The position numbers were made by a program, and so were the translations under genes. Shown here one piece after another: positions 25,723 to 35,278 of a stretch of DNA of 64,000 nt. The stretch's first letter is position 1. Every line of letters begins with the position of its first letter. The stretch is from Mycobacterium sp. IS-3022 (GTDB taxonomy: Bacteria > Actinomycetota > Actinomycetes > Mycobacteriales > Mycobacteriaceae): the NCBI RefSeq assembly GCF_001500065.1, contig NZ_LQIN01000001.1, forward strand, positions 496,001 to 560,000, given 5' to 3'. The notes under the pieces are model-generated. The model ran no database searches. It worked only from the letters and a program-made list of their open reading frames with translations, and was not told where the DNA came from.

Positions 25723-26556
25723 TCAACTTCCCAACTCGATCGGGGCACCCACGAGGGAGCCGTATTCGGTCCAACTACCGTCGTAGTTCTTGACGTTCTT
25801 GTGTCCGAGCAACTCCTGCAGCACGAACCACGTGTGCGACGACCGCTCACCGATGCGGCAGTAGGCGATCGTCTCCTTCTCACCGTCCAGGCCGGCCTCG
25901 GCGTACAGCTTCGCGAGGTCCTCGTCGGACTTGAACGTGCCGTCGTCGTTGGCCGCCTTGCTCCACGGAACGTTGATCGCGCCCGGGATATGCCCGGGCC
26001 GCTGGCTCTGCTCCTGGGGCAGGTGCGCGGGAGCCAGAATCTTGCCGGAGAACTCGTCGGGAGAACGCACGTCGACGAGGTTCTTGCTGTTGATCGCGGC
26101 GATCACCTCGTCGCGGAAGGCCCGGATGCTGTTGTCGGGCGCCTTGGCCGTGTAGCTGGTCGCCGGCCGCTTGACCACCTCGGTGGACAGCGGACGACCG
26201 TCGAGTTCCCACTTCTTGCGGCCGCCGTCGAGCAGCTTGACGTTCTGGTGCCCGTACAGCTTGAAGTACCAGTAGGCGTACGCGGCGAACCAGTTGTTGT
26301 TGCCGCCGTAGAGGATCACCGTGTCGTCGTTGGAGATTCCGCGTTCGCTCAGCAGTTTCGAGAACTGTTGCTGGTCAACGAAATCGCGGCGCACGGGATC
26401 CTGCAGATCGGTCTTCCAGTCGATCTTGACGGCGCCCTCGATGTGGCCGGTGTCGTAGGCGCTGGTGTCCTCGTCGACCTCGACGAAGACGGTGTTCGGC
26501 GCGTTGAGATTGCTCTCGGCCCAGTCAACCGTGACCAGGACGTCGGAGCGTGCCAT
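25723..26556 (-). CDS. cysA2: Thiosulfate sulfurtransferase (rhodanese) CysA2
   Basis: This 277-residue enzyme has two rhodanese domains; the C-terminal one carries the active-site loop CRIGERSSHTW with the sulfur-accepting Cys near residue 233. It transfers sulfane sulfur from thiosulfate to acceptors. The N-terminal domain has DWAESNLNAPNTVFVEVDED, typical of the mycobacterial enzymes. The operon order is leader peptide, DUF4395, cysA2, sseC2. The ATG at 26556 is preceded by a short gap of 36 bases. Confidence 0.95.
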   Translation of the reverse strand: MARSDVLVTVDWAESNLNAPNTVFVEVDEDTSAYDTGHIEGAVKIDWKTDLQDPVRRDFVDQQQFSKLLSERGISNDDTVILYGGNNNWFAAYAYWYFKLYGHQNVKLLDGGRKKWELDGRPLSTEVVKRPATSYTAKAPDNSIRAFRDEVIAAINSKNLVDVRSPDEFSGKILAPAHLPQEQSQRPGHIPGAINVPWSKAANDDGTFKSDEDLAKLYAEAGLDGEKETIAYCRIGERSSHTWFVLQELLGHKNVKNYDGSWTEYGSLVGAPIELGS

Positions 26557-26592
26557 GTAGGGGATCCTTTCGGTTGCTTCGGTTTCGAAGTT

Positions 26593-27084
26593 CTATGCGG
26601 GTGACGGTGTGCCGGCGTCCTTTCGAACGCGTACGACGAGCGGGTAGAGCTGACAGCCAAGGCAGATGCCGAAGGCCGCGTTCAGGAAGGCCGCCACGAG
26701 CGCGAAGCCGGTGGCGATGAGGCCCAGCAGCGGATGGGCGGACACGAAGCCGGCGACGCCGACCACCGCGAACCCCAAGCCGACGAGTTGGGCGAACTTG
26801 AGCGGCGGGACGGGTTCCTTCTCGGTGGCGGGTCCGAGCCGCGGGGCGACGAAGCGGCCGAAGATCACGCCGTAGGGATGCGATCGCGGCCCGCGCCACG
26901 CGCCGACGGCGAAGACGACCGCCTGGGCGCCCAGCAGCACAGCCGAGGCGACCGGGCTCAGCGGCCACACCAGCAGCGTCGCCGCGAGGACCCCGGTGGT
27001 GAGCCACGCGGCGAAGCGCGGTCCGCGCACGTCCACCTGATCGGGTGTCCGGGTCTTCGTTGTCGACATATCCGTCGCTGACAT
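26593..27084 (-). CDS. DUF4395 membrane protein
   Basis: This 163-residue protein has about four hydrophobic segments (FAAWLTTGVLAATLLVW, ASAVLLGAQAVVFAVGAW, FAQLVGLGFAVVGVAGF, LLGLIATGFALVAAFLNA) and a membrane-side CLGCQLY cysteine pair near the C-terminus, the pattern of DUF4395. Such proteins accompany sulfurtransferases and are thought to work in sulfur or redox transfer; this is inference. The ATG at 27084 is chosen because AGGAG lies seven bases upstream. It is the first full gene behind the polycysteine leader. Confidence 0.85.
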   Translation of the reverse strand: MSATDMSTTKTRTPDQVDVRGPRFAAWLTTGVLAATLLVWPLSPVASAVLLGAQAVVFAVGAWRGPRSHPYGVIFGRFVAPRLGPATEKEPVPPLKFAQLVGLGFAVVGVAGFVSAHPLLGLIATGFALVAAFLNAAFGICLGCQLYPLVVRVRKDAGTPSPA

Positions 27085-27173
27085 TCATGTGCTCCTGTGG
27101 GCTGTCATGGGCTGGGCTGGGATTGACCACAGAGGTCGCTCCCGAGTGCGGCGCGAAGAAACGGCGCGGCTAC

Positions 27174-27263
27174 TCAGCAGCTACAACAACAGCAAGAACC
27201 CGCGACGCGGCACAGATCGACTGCGCGGCGCTTGGTGAGCATCGGCTCGAGGCGGGCGGACAC
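27174..27263 (-). CDS. Polycysteine leader peptide (cysteine attenuator)
   Basis: GTG at 27263 (or ATG at 27242) opens a short frame ending CRVAGSCCCCSC before TGA at 27176-27174: 29 or 22 residues with six Cys in all. The -10 box TAAGCT at 27271-27276 ends seven bases before the GTG, giving a leaderless ORF. Polycysteine leaderless ORFs upstream of this same operon are established in mycobacteria as attenuators that sense cysteine by ribosome stalling. Here it precedes DUF4395-cysA2-sseC2. Confidence 0.85.
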   Translation of the reverse strand: MSARLEPMLTKRRAVDLCRVAGSCCCCSC

Positions 27264-27292
27264 GCCGGACAGCTTACCAACCGACTCGGCGA

Positions 27293-27715
27293 TCAAGCCA
27301 ACAGCGGTTCCAACGCCGAGCGCAGGTCAGCGGCCTTCGGGACACCGTGGGTCCGGTACCGGGGCCTGCCGTCCTTGTCGAAGACGATCGTGGTGGGCAG
27401 CGAGAGCACCGAAAGCCGCCGCGCCGCCTGCGGGTTGGCGTCCATGTCGATCTCGATGTGCGCCACCGCGGGCAACTCGGCGCACACCTCGTCGACCACC
27501 CTGCGCACCGCCGCGCAGGGACCGCACCATTCGGCGGAGAAGTGCAGGACCGTCGGTCCGGTCGATGACAAGCCGAGGTCACTGGTGTCGACGTTGGCCG
27601 CGGCTTCGCTCGCCTTGAGCAGCCCGGACCGCAGCGCGAGCAGCCGGCCGATCACATACGCCACGCCCAGCGCCGCGACGAGCACGGTGATCGCCAACAC
27701 CCAGGAGGAGCTCAT
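27293..27715 (-). CDS. thiX: Membrane-anchored thioredoxin-like protein ThiX
   Basis: This 140-residue protein has an N-terminal hydrophobic helix (VLAITVLVAALGVAYVIGRLL) followed by a thioredoxin fold with the active site AEWCGPCAAV near residue 65 and the cis-proline SLPTTIVF near residue 105. It corresponds to Rv0816c. The helix predicts attachment to the membrane, so the redox site may face outside; orientation is not proven. It overlaps the lmeA stop (ATGA). It reads toward the polycysteine leader region, so it lies just upstream of the sulfur operon. Confidence 0.87.
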   Translation of the reverse strand: MSSSWVLAITVLVAALGVAYVIGRLLALRSGLLKASEAAANVDTSDLGLSSTGPTVLHFSAEWCGPCAAVRRVVDEVCAELPAVAHIEIDMDANPQAARRLSVLSLPTTIVFDKDGRPRYRTHGVPKAADLRSALEPLLA

Positions 27716-28509
27716 GATCGGTTGAACTCGTCGAGGACGACGGTTACTCCCTCGGCGATGCCCTCGATGATGATGTCGGAGCCCCGCGCGCCCTGCGCTG
27801 TGGGTGCCAGCCCGAACGGCAGCTTCTGGCCGGGCAGGCTCGCGGTGAACGCCGCCAACACCGCCTCCTTCTTGTCGTCGGGCACCTCCTGGTCGGCGGT
27901 GCCCGGCCCGGTCAGCACGCCGGTGGCCGTCATCACCAGCGTCGTCTGATCCGGCCCGGCTACGTCGAGGTCAACGGCGATGCTCACCTTGCTGTGAAAG
28001 TCCGCCTTCTCGGGCGTCCCGGTGAACACCACGCCCCGGTTGCTCGAGATACCCGATTCCGTGGTGCCGCCGGTGGCGTCGTTGCTCTCTCCCGTCGGCG
28101 CCTCGACCAGCAGGTCGGGGATGTCCATGAAGCGGCCGAGATGCGTCGAGTCGATGATGATGCGGCTCTCGGCCTTGCCGACCGGCAACACGGCGTCGGG
28201 TCCGATGAGCCAGGAGTCGTCTGGCAGATCGATGTCGTGCAGCGTGGCCTCCAGCGAGGCCTTGCCCACCACGGGGTGATCGACACCGTTGGCCCTGATC
28301 TCGACCTCGTCGTAATGGTGATCCATCGCCTGGGTGGCGAATGGGAATCCGAGGATCGCCACCGACGGGTCGTGCTGTAGTTCGGCGGCGCTGCGCACGC
28401 TTCTGGCCAGCCGGTATTCGGCGTAGATCGCCGCCCCGAAGTCCGCCCCGACGGCACAGACGGCGACGGCCAGCACCGTCGCGACCACCCCGAGCAGCAG
28501 CTTGCGCAC
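27712..28509 (-). CDS. lmeA: LmeA-like mannan chain elongation factor (DUF2993)
   Basis: This protein of about 265 residues corresponds to Rv0817c/LmeA, a cell-envelope DUF2993 protein required for mannan elongation of lipomannan and lipoarabinomannan in mycobacteria (established). The N-terminus RKLLLGVVATVLAVAVCAVG is a signal or anchor. The body is beta-rich with the DUF2993 rhythm (VAILGFPFATQAMDHHYDEV, then VEIRANGV). Two GTG codons (28509, 28515) are plausible starts; the longer frame to 28647 overlaps the divergent control region. Coupled to thiX. Confidence 0.85.
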   Translation of the reverse strand: MRKLLLGVVATVLAVAVCAVGADFGAAIYAEYRLARSVRSAAELQHDPSVAILGFPFATQAMDHHYDEVEIRANGVDHPVVGKASLEATLHDIDLPDDSWLIGPDAVLPVGKAESRIIIDSTHLGRFMDIPDLLVEAPTGESNDATGGTTESGISSNRGVVFTGTPEKADFHSKVSIAVDLDVAGPDQTTLVMTATGVLTGPGTADQEVPDDKKEAVLAAFTASLPGQKLPFGLAPTAQGARGSDIIIEGIAEGVTVVLDEFNRS

Positions 28510-28687
28510 CCGCACATTCTGGCCCACCTTCGCCGCGTCGGTGCGTTCGACGCAGCTGACCGGCAGGTTGCGCGCTATCGTTAAGGCACCATCGGCCGGG
28601 TAACGGCCGGATGTCGAGCATGAATCTGGGAAGTCACCGACAGACAAAGTTGTCCAGGCGAGGTCCCTGTGGCTGCTGGAGGGCCAG
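28510..28687. promoter_or_regulatory. Divergent control region lmeA / glnR
   Basis: About 180 bases between divergent genes must hold both promoters. GGAGG at 28679-28683 is a clear ribosome site for glnR. I see no certain operator; no long palindrome stands out. Confidence 0.4.
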
Positions 28688-30357
<1,670 letters not shown>

Positions 30358-30387
30358 CTGGGAAACCACGACGAACTAACTGAACGT

Positions 30388-30405
30388 GTTCACCGGCCGT
30401 TCACC
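30388..30405 (+). promoter_or_regulatory. Pho-box-like direct repeat upstream of pstS
   Basis: GTTCACC occurs at 30388-30394 and again at 30399-30405, exactly 11 bases apart, 79 bases before the pstS start. Such 11-bp direct repeats are the binding pattern of PhoB-type regulators, in mycobacteria RegX3. The same motif is found inverted before phoY2. Confidence 0.7.
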
Positions 30406-30483
30406 TGCCATCCGGCAGCTGTCCACCGGCGCCGCATACGTTGCGAGGGAGTTTGAAGCCGTCCAAAGTCGAAAGTGGGATAA

Positions 30484-31602
30484 GTGAAGCTCAACCTTGG
30501 CAAGACACTCGGAACCACGCTGTCGGTGACCGCGATCGCCGCGTTGACCCTGTCCGCGTGCGGCAGCGACAACAACGCCGGCACGACCGCGACGGGCGGC
30601 AACGGGGCGGCGTCGGCCGCGGAGTGCGGTGGCAAGGATTCCGTCACCGCCGAGGGCTCGACAGCTCAGCAGAACGCGATCGCCGAGTTCAGCAAGGTCT
30701 GGGGCCAGCTGTGCGAGGGCAAGAACCTGTCGTACAACCCCACGGGTTCGGGCGCGGGTCGCGAGCAGTTCATCGCCAAGCAGGTCGACTTCGCCGGGTC
30801 GGATTCGGCGCTCAAGGGCGACCAGGTCAAGCAGGCCGCCGAGCGCTGCGGCGGCAATCCGGCGTGGAACCTCCCGCTGGTGTTCGGCCCCGTCGCGCTG
30901 GCCTACAACCTCGAGGGGGTCGACAAGCTGGTGCTCAACGCCGACCTGCTCGCCAAGATCTTCCAGGGGCAGATCACCAAGTGGAACGATCCCGCCATCG
31001 CGGCGCTGAACGCGGGCACCAACCTGCCGGACACCGCGATCACCCCGATCTACCGCTCGGACTCGTCGGGCACCACCGACAACTTCCAGAAGTACCTGGC
31101 GACCGCGGCCCCACAGAGCTGGACCAAGGGCGAGGGCAGCGAGTTCCAGGGCGGCGCGGGCGAGGGCGCCCAGAAGTCTGCGGGCGTCGTGCAGGCCGTC
31201 CAGGCCACGGGCGGTGCGATCGGTTACGTGGAGAAGGGTTTCGCCGAGCAGGCAGGTGCGCCGTTCGCTCAAATCGACAGTGGCGCAGGGGCTGTCGCGT
31301 TGACCGACGAATCGGCCAAGAAGGCGATCGACGCCGCCGAGTTCGCCGCCGAAGGCAATGACCTGACGCTGGACTTGAACTCGCTGTACGGAACCAAGGA
31401 GCCGGGCGCCTACCCGCTGGTGCTCGCCACCTACGAGATCGTCTGCTCGAAGGGCTACGACGCGGAAACCTCGGCGGCGGTCAAGTCGTTCCTGACGGTC
31501 GCCGCGAACGAGGGCCAACAGAATCTCTCGCCTGCGGGCTACGTGCCGCTTCCGGACCGGTTCAAGGAGCGTCTGCTGACGTCCATCGAAGCTATTGCCT
31601 AG
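30484..31602 (+). CDS. pstS: Phosphate-binding lipoprotein PstS
   Basis: PstS captures phosphate outside the membrane for the PstCAB transporter. The 372-residue protein has a lipobox LTLSAC near residue 22, the phosphate-binding TAEGSTAQQNA segment (SVTAEGST), SYNPTGSGAGREQF and the RSDSSGTTDNFQKYL motif. The GTG start lies behind the Pho-box-like repeats. It heads pstS-pstC-pstA-pstB. Mycobacteria often have several pstS genes; which paralogue this is cannot be told from sequence alone. Confidence 0.96.
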   Translation: MKLNLGKTLGTTLSVTAIAALTLSACGSDNNAGTTATGGNGAASAAECGGKDSVTAEGSTAQQNAIAEFSKVWGQLCEGKNLSYNPTGSGAGREQFIAKQVDFAGSDSALKGDQVKQAAERCGGNPAWNLPLVFGPVALAYNLEGVDKLVLNADLLAKIFQGQITKWNDPAIAALNAGTNLPDTAITPIYRSDSSGTTDNFQKYLATAAPQSWTKGEGSEFQGGAGEGAQKSAGVVQAVQATGGAIGYVEKGFAEQAGAPFAQIDSGAGAVALTDESAKKAIDAAEFAAEGNDLTLDLNSLYGTKEPGAYPLVLATYEIVCSKGYDAETSAAVKSFLTVAANEGQQNLSPAGYVPLPDRFKERLLTSIEAIA

Positions 31603-31649
31603 TGCGTGGCGCGCCGGCACGGATACGGTGAGGATGGGTCCTGGGACCG

Positions 31650-32693
31650 ATGACCGATAGGCTCGAAGTGACAATCCCCAATCCGGCCGACGCGGGATCG
31701 GGTGAAGCGCTTGCTTCACCCTTTCCCGAGCCGACTCCGATCTCCACCAGCCCGTCGAGGAACGCCAAAGAGCGTGTCGGCGACCGCATCTTCCGCGGAT
31801 TGGCGGAGGGTTCCGGCGCGTTCATCGTCGCTCTGATCGCGGCGATCGGCGGATTCCTGCTGTGGCGGGCGATTCCGGCGCTGGCACGCAACGAGGAGAA
31901 CTTCTTCCTCTACGGCGGCAATTGGATCACCACCGACACGTCGGCGATGCACTTCGGCATCCTCGACCTGCTGCAGGTGACGGTGTTCGTGTCGGTGTTC
32001 GCGTTGGTACTCGCCATGCCTGTGGCGCTGGGCATCGCAATCTTTTTGACCCAGTACGCGCCGCGGCGGGTGGGCGGACCGCTCGCGTACATGGTCGACC
32101 TGCTCGCCGCGGTTCCGTCGATCATCTACGGCGTCTGGGGCCTTTACGTCCTTGCGCCCGTTCTGAAACCGATCGCGTTGTGGCTCAACGAAAATCTCGG
32201 TTGGCTGTTTCTCTTCAAGACCGGAACCGCGTCGGTGGCCGGCGGCGGCACGATCTTCACCGCCGGAATCGTGTTGGCGGTGATGATCCTGCCGATAATC
32301 ACCGCGGTGACAAGGGAAGTGTTCGTTCAGACACCGCGGGGTCAGATCGAGGCGGCGCTGGCGCTGGGCGCGACCCGCTGGGAGGTGGTGCGGACCACCG
32401 TGCTGCCCTTCGGCATGTCGGGCTACATCAGCGGCGCCATGCTCGGCCTCGGCCGTGCGCTCGGTGAGACGATCGCGCTGCTGATCATCCTGCGTGGCAC
32501 GCAGCAGGCGTTCGGGTGGTCGCTGTTCGACGGCGGATACACATTCGCCAGCCTGATCGCCGCCACGGCAAGCGAATTCAACGACCAGTACAAGGCGGGC
32601 GCCTACATCGCGGCCGGCCTCGTTCTGTTCATCCTGACGTTCGTGGTGAACTCGCTGGCGCGCGCAGCGGTCGCCGGGAAGGCAGCGAAATGA
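31650..32693 (+). CDS. pstC: Phosphate ABC transporter permease PstC
   Basis: PstC is one of the two membrane subunits of the high-affinity phosphate importer. The 347-residue protein has a cytoplasmic N-terminal stretch of about 55 residues, six hydrophobic segments, and the permease coupling loop [20 protein letters not shown] near residue 235. It lies 47 bases after pstS and its stop overlaps the pstA ATG. The long polar N-terminus is normal for mycobacterial PstC. Confidence 0.95.
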   Translation: MTDRLEVTIPNPADAGSGEALASPFPEPTPISTSPSRNAKERVGDRIFRGLAEGSGAFIVALIAAIGGFLLWRAIPALARNEENFFLYGGNWITTDTSAMHFGILDLLQVTVFVSVFALVLAMPVALGIAIFLTQYAPRRVGGPLAYMVDLLAAVPSIIYGVWGLYVLAPVLKPIALWLNENLGWLFLFKTGTASVAGGGTIFTAGIVLAVMILPIITAVTREVFVQTPRGQIEAALALGATRWEVVRTTVLPFGMSGYISGAMLGLGRALGETIALLIILRGTQQAFGWSLFDGGYTFASLIAATASEFNDQYKAGAYIAAGLVLFILTFVVNSLARAAVAGKAAK

Positions 32694-33604
32694 CCTCGAC
32701 GCTGGACCGCCCGGTCAAGGCGACGACATTCCAAGGGGTCGGGCTTCGGCGCAAGCTGGCCAACAACGTCGCGACGGTTCTGGTCACGCTGTCGGTGCTG
32801 ATCGCTCTGGTGCCGCTGCTGTGGGTGCTGTACTCGGTGGTCGTCAAGGGCTTCACGGCGCTGACTTCACCGGTCTGGTTCACCAATTCGCAGGCGGGCA
32901 TGACGGCCTTCGAGGCCGGGGGCGGCGTGTACCACGCGATAGTGGGCACGCTGTTGCAGGGTTTGGTGTGCGCGGTCATCTCGATCCCGATCGGCGTGTT
33001 CGTCGGGATCTATCTCGTCGAGTACGGCGGCGGAACGCGATTCGCCAAAGTGACCACCTTCATGGTCGACATCCTCACCGGTGTTCCGTCGATCGTCGCC
33101 GCGCTGTTCATCTACGCGTTGTGGGTGGCGACGCTGGGATTTCCGCGGTCGGGTTTCGCGGTGTCACTCTCGCTGGTGTTGTTGATGATCCCGGTCATCG
33201 TGCGTGCCACCGAGGAGATGCTGCGCATCGTTCCGATGGATCTACGGGAAGCCAGCTACGCGCTCGGCGTTCCGAAGTGGAAGACCATTGCGCGCATCGT
33301 GATTCCGACCGCGTTGTCGGGCATCGTGACCGGAATCATGCTGGCGCTGGCGCGCGTCATGGGTGAAACGGCGCCGTTGCTCGTTCTGGTCGGCTATGCG
33401 CAGGCGATGAACTTCGACATGTTCGACGGCTTCATGGGCTCGCTGCCCGGCATGATGTACGACCAGACATCGGCGGGCGCCGGCGCCAATCCTGTTCCCA
33501 CCGACCGGCTGTGGGGCGCTGCCCTGACCCTCATCCTGCTGATCGCGATACTCAACATCGGGGCCCGGTTCCTCGCGAAGATCTTTGCCCCCAAGAAGGT
33601 TTAG
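32690..33604 (+). CDS. pstA: Phosphate ABC transporter permease PstA
   Basis: PstA is the second permease of the importer, 304 residues, with six hydrophobic segments and the coupling loop [21 protein letters not shown] near residue 190. The ATG at 32690 overlaps the pstC stop (ATGA); the frame runs on upstream to 32516 only inside pstC. The C-terminal half contains the conserved MGETAPLL segment. The gene is followed by pstB after nine bases. Confidence 0.95.
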   Translation: MTSTLDRPVKATTFQGVGLRRKLANNVATVLVTLSVLIALVPLLWVLYSVVVKGFTALTSPVWFTNSQAGMTAFEAGGGVYHAIVGTLLQGLVCAVISIPIGVFVGIYLVEYGGGTRFAKVTTFMVDILTGVPSIVAALFIYALWVATLGFPRSGFAVSLSLVLLMIPVIVRATEEMLRIVPMDLREASYALGVPKWKTIARIVIPTALSGIVTGIMLALARVMGETAPLLVLVGYAQAMNFDMFDGFMGSLPGMMYDQTSAGAGANPVPTDRLWGAALTLILLIAILNIGARFLAKIFAPKKV

Positions 33605-33613
33605 GAGCTTTCG

Positions 33614-34390
33614 ATGGCCAAGCGTTTGGACCTCAAGGACGTCAACATCTTCTACGGCTCATTTCACGCCGTCGCCGACGTCTCGCTGGCGGTTCCGCCC
33701 CGCAACGTGACGGCGTTCATCGGTCCGTCGGGCTGCGGCAAGTCGACGGTGCTGCGGACGCTCAACCGCATGCACGAGGTGATCCCGGGCGCGCGGGTCG
33801 AGGGGTCGGTGCTGCTCGACGGCGAGGACATCTATGCCGCCGGGGTGGATCCGGTCGGTGTGCGTAAGACGATCGGCATGGTGTTCCAGCGGCCGAACCC
33901 GTTCCCCACCATGTCGATTCGCGACAACGTCGTCGCCGGGCTCAAGCTCCAAGGCGTCCGCAACAAGAAGACGCTCGACGAGGTGGCCGAGCGGTCGCTG
34001 CGGGGCGCCAATCTGTGGAACGAGGTCAAGGACCGGCTGGACAAGCCCGGCGGCGGGCTGTCCGGCGGTCAGCAGCAGCGGTTGTGCATCGCCCGAGCGA
34101 TCGCCGTGCAACCCGACGTGCTGCTGATGGACGAGCCGTGCTCGGCGCTCGACCCCATTTCGACGCTGGCGATCGAGGATTTGATCGCCACGCTCAAGCA
34201 GGAGTTCACGATCGTCATCGTCACGCACAACATGCAGCAGGCCGCTCGGGTGAGTGATCAGACGGCGTTCTTCAACCTCGAGGCTACCGGCAAGCCGGGA
34301 CGCCTGATCGAGATCGACGACACGGAGAAGATCTTCTCCAATCCGACGCAGAAGGCCACCGAGGACTACATCTCCGGCCGGTTCGGCTGA
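33614..34390 (+). CDS. pstB: Phosphate ABC transporter ATPase PstB (PhoT)
   Basis: This 258-residue ATPase drives PstCA. The Walker [10 protein letters not shown] is near residue 40, the signature LSGGQQQR near residue 152, Walker [14 protein letters not shown] near residue 172, and the switch His in TIVIVTHNM near residue 207. It corresponds to Rv0820 (phoT) by position. The ribosome site GGAG lies close upstream. A palindromic element and tandem repeat follow and separate it from the convergent phoY2. Confidence 0.96.
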   Translation: MAKRLDLKDVNIFYGSFHAVADVSLAVPPRNVTAFIGPSGCGKSTVLRTLNRMHEVIPGARVEGSVLLDGEDIYAAGVDPVGVRKTIGMVFQRPNPFPTMSIRDNVVAGLKLQGVRNKKTLDEVAERSLRGANLWNEVKDRLDKPGGGLSGGQQQRLCIARAIAVQPDVLLMDEPCSALDPISTLAIEDLIATLKQEFTIVIVTHNMQQAARVSDQTAFFNLEATGKPGRLIEIDDTEKIFSNPTQKATEDYISGRFG

Positions 34391-34411
34391 CCATCTGCCC
34401 CGCTTTTCTGC

Positions 34412-34472
34412 GCGAGCAGACGCACAGTGTCCCTATCTGTCGCCATTTGTGCGGCACTATGCGACTGCTCGC
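34412..34472. repeat. 61-bp palindromic repeat (third element)
   Basis: The arms GCGAGCAGACGC (34412-34423) and GCGACTGCTCGC (34461-34472) pair at eleven of twelve positions. The ends match the GCGAG...CTCGC ends of the elements at 5373 and 7999 and the length is nearly the same, but the interior differs. It lies between convergent pstB and phoY2. Confidence 0.65.
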
Positions 34473-34520
34473 GGGTAAACGCGGGTAAGCGCGGGTAAGC
34501 GCGGGTAAGCGCGGGTCAGC
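34471..34520. repeat. 10-bp tandem repeat, five units
   Basis: The unit GCGGGTAAGC occurs in tandem five times (first unit GCGGGTAAAC, last GCGGGTCAGC). The last unit contains the phoY2 stop codon (34516-34518, minus strand), so the repeat touches the 3' end of the gene. Confidence 0.85.
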
Positions 34521-35184
34521 GCGGCGCGGGGATCTCCTCTTCCGCCGGATGCTTACCCGTGACCTGGAAGATCACCCGCCGGGCGACCTCGACGGCGTGA
34601 TCGGCGAACCGCTCGTAGAAGCGGCCCAGCAGGGTCACGTCGACCGCCGCGGCCACCCCGTGCTTCCACTCGCGGTCCATCAGCACGGTGAACAGATGGC
34701 GGTGCAGGTCGTCCATCGCATCGTCTTCTTCGCCGATCCGGGCCGCCTTCTCCGGGTCGCGGGTGACCAGCACCTCCTGGGCACTGTTACCGAGTTCGAC
34801 TGCGAGACGCCCCATTTCGGCGAAGTAACCGTTCACCTCTTCGGGCAGGGCGTGCTGGGGATGGCGGCGGCGGGCGATCTTGGCGACGTGCAGTGCGAGC
34901 GCGCCCATGCGGTCCACGTCGGCGACGATCTGAATCGAGCCCACGATTGCGCGGAGGTCCCCGGCGACCGGTGCCTGCAGTGCGAGCAGCACGAACGCCG
35001 CCTCTTCGGCGCGGGCGCTCATCGCGGCGATCTGTTCGTGGTCGGTGATGACCTGTTCGGCCAGCACCAGGTCGGCCTGCAACAGGGCCTGGGTCGCGCG
35101 CTCCATCGCTGCGCCGGCCAGTCCGCACATCTCGCCCAGCTGACTGGTCAGGGCATCCAACTGCTCGTGGTACGCGGTACGCAT
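34516..35184 (-). CDS. phoY2: PhoU-like phosphate regulator PhoY2
   Basis: PhoU proteins are helical regulators that link the Pst transporter to the sensor kinase and repress the Pho response when phosphate is plentiful. The 222-residue protein has the two three-helix repeats of the family, starting [19 protein letters not shown] and with [14 protein letters not shown] near residue 190. It corresponds to Rv0821c (phoY2), linked in mycobacteria to persistence. It converges on pstB. Pho-box-like repeats lie upstream. Confidence 0.93.
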   Translation of the reverse strand: MRTAYHEQLDALTSQLGEMCGLAGAAMERATQALLQADLVLAEQVITDHEQIAAMSARAEEAAFVLLALQAPVAGDLRAIVGSIQIVADVDRMGALALHVAKIARRRHPQHALPEEVNGYFAEMGRLAVELGNSAQEVLVTRDPEKAARIGEEDDAMDDLHRHLFTVLMDREWKHGVAAAVDVTLLGRFYERFADHAVEVARRVIFQVTGKHPAEEEIPAPR

Positions 35185-35229
35185 GGCTCCAGCCTACGGG
35201 CTTTGCTGCCCGAACGGCATGAGGCGACC

Positions 35230-35247
35230 GGTGAACGACCGGTGAAC
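35230..35247 (-). promoter_or_regulatory. Pho-box-like direct repeat upstream of phoY2
   Basis: GGTGAAC at 35230-35236 and 35241-35247 (GTTCACC on the minus strand) are 11 bases apart, 46 bases before the phoY2 start. This is the same motif and spacing as before pstS. Confidence 0.7.
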
Positions 35248-35278
35248 GCCGACCGCCCAAACGCGGTGGTGAGGGCCG

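Noticed and set aside
26525..27130. 201-codon frame overlapping DUF4395
   Set aside because: Arg-rich shadow frame; the DUF4395 frame has four membrane segments and a proper ribosome site.
34471..34520. Tandem repeats as a CRISPR array
   Set aside because: The units are 10 bp with no spacers, and no cas gene is in the window.
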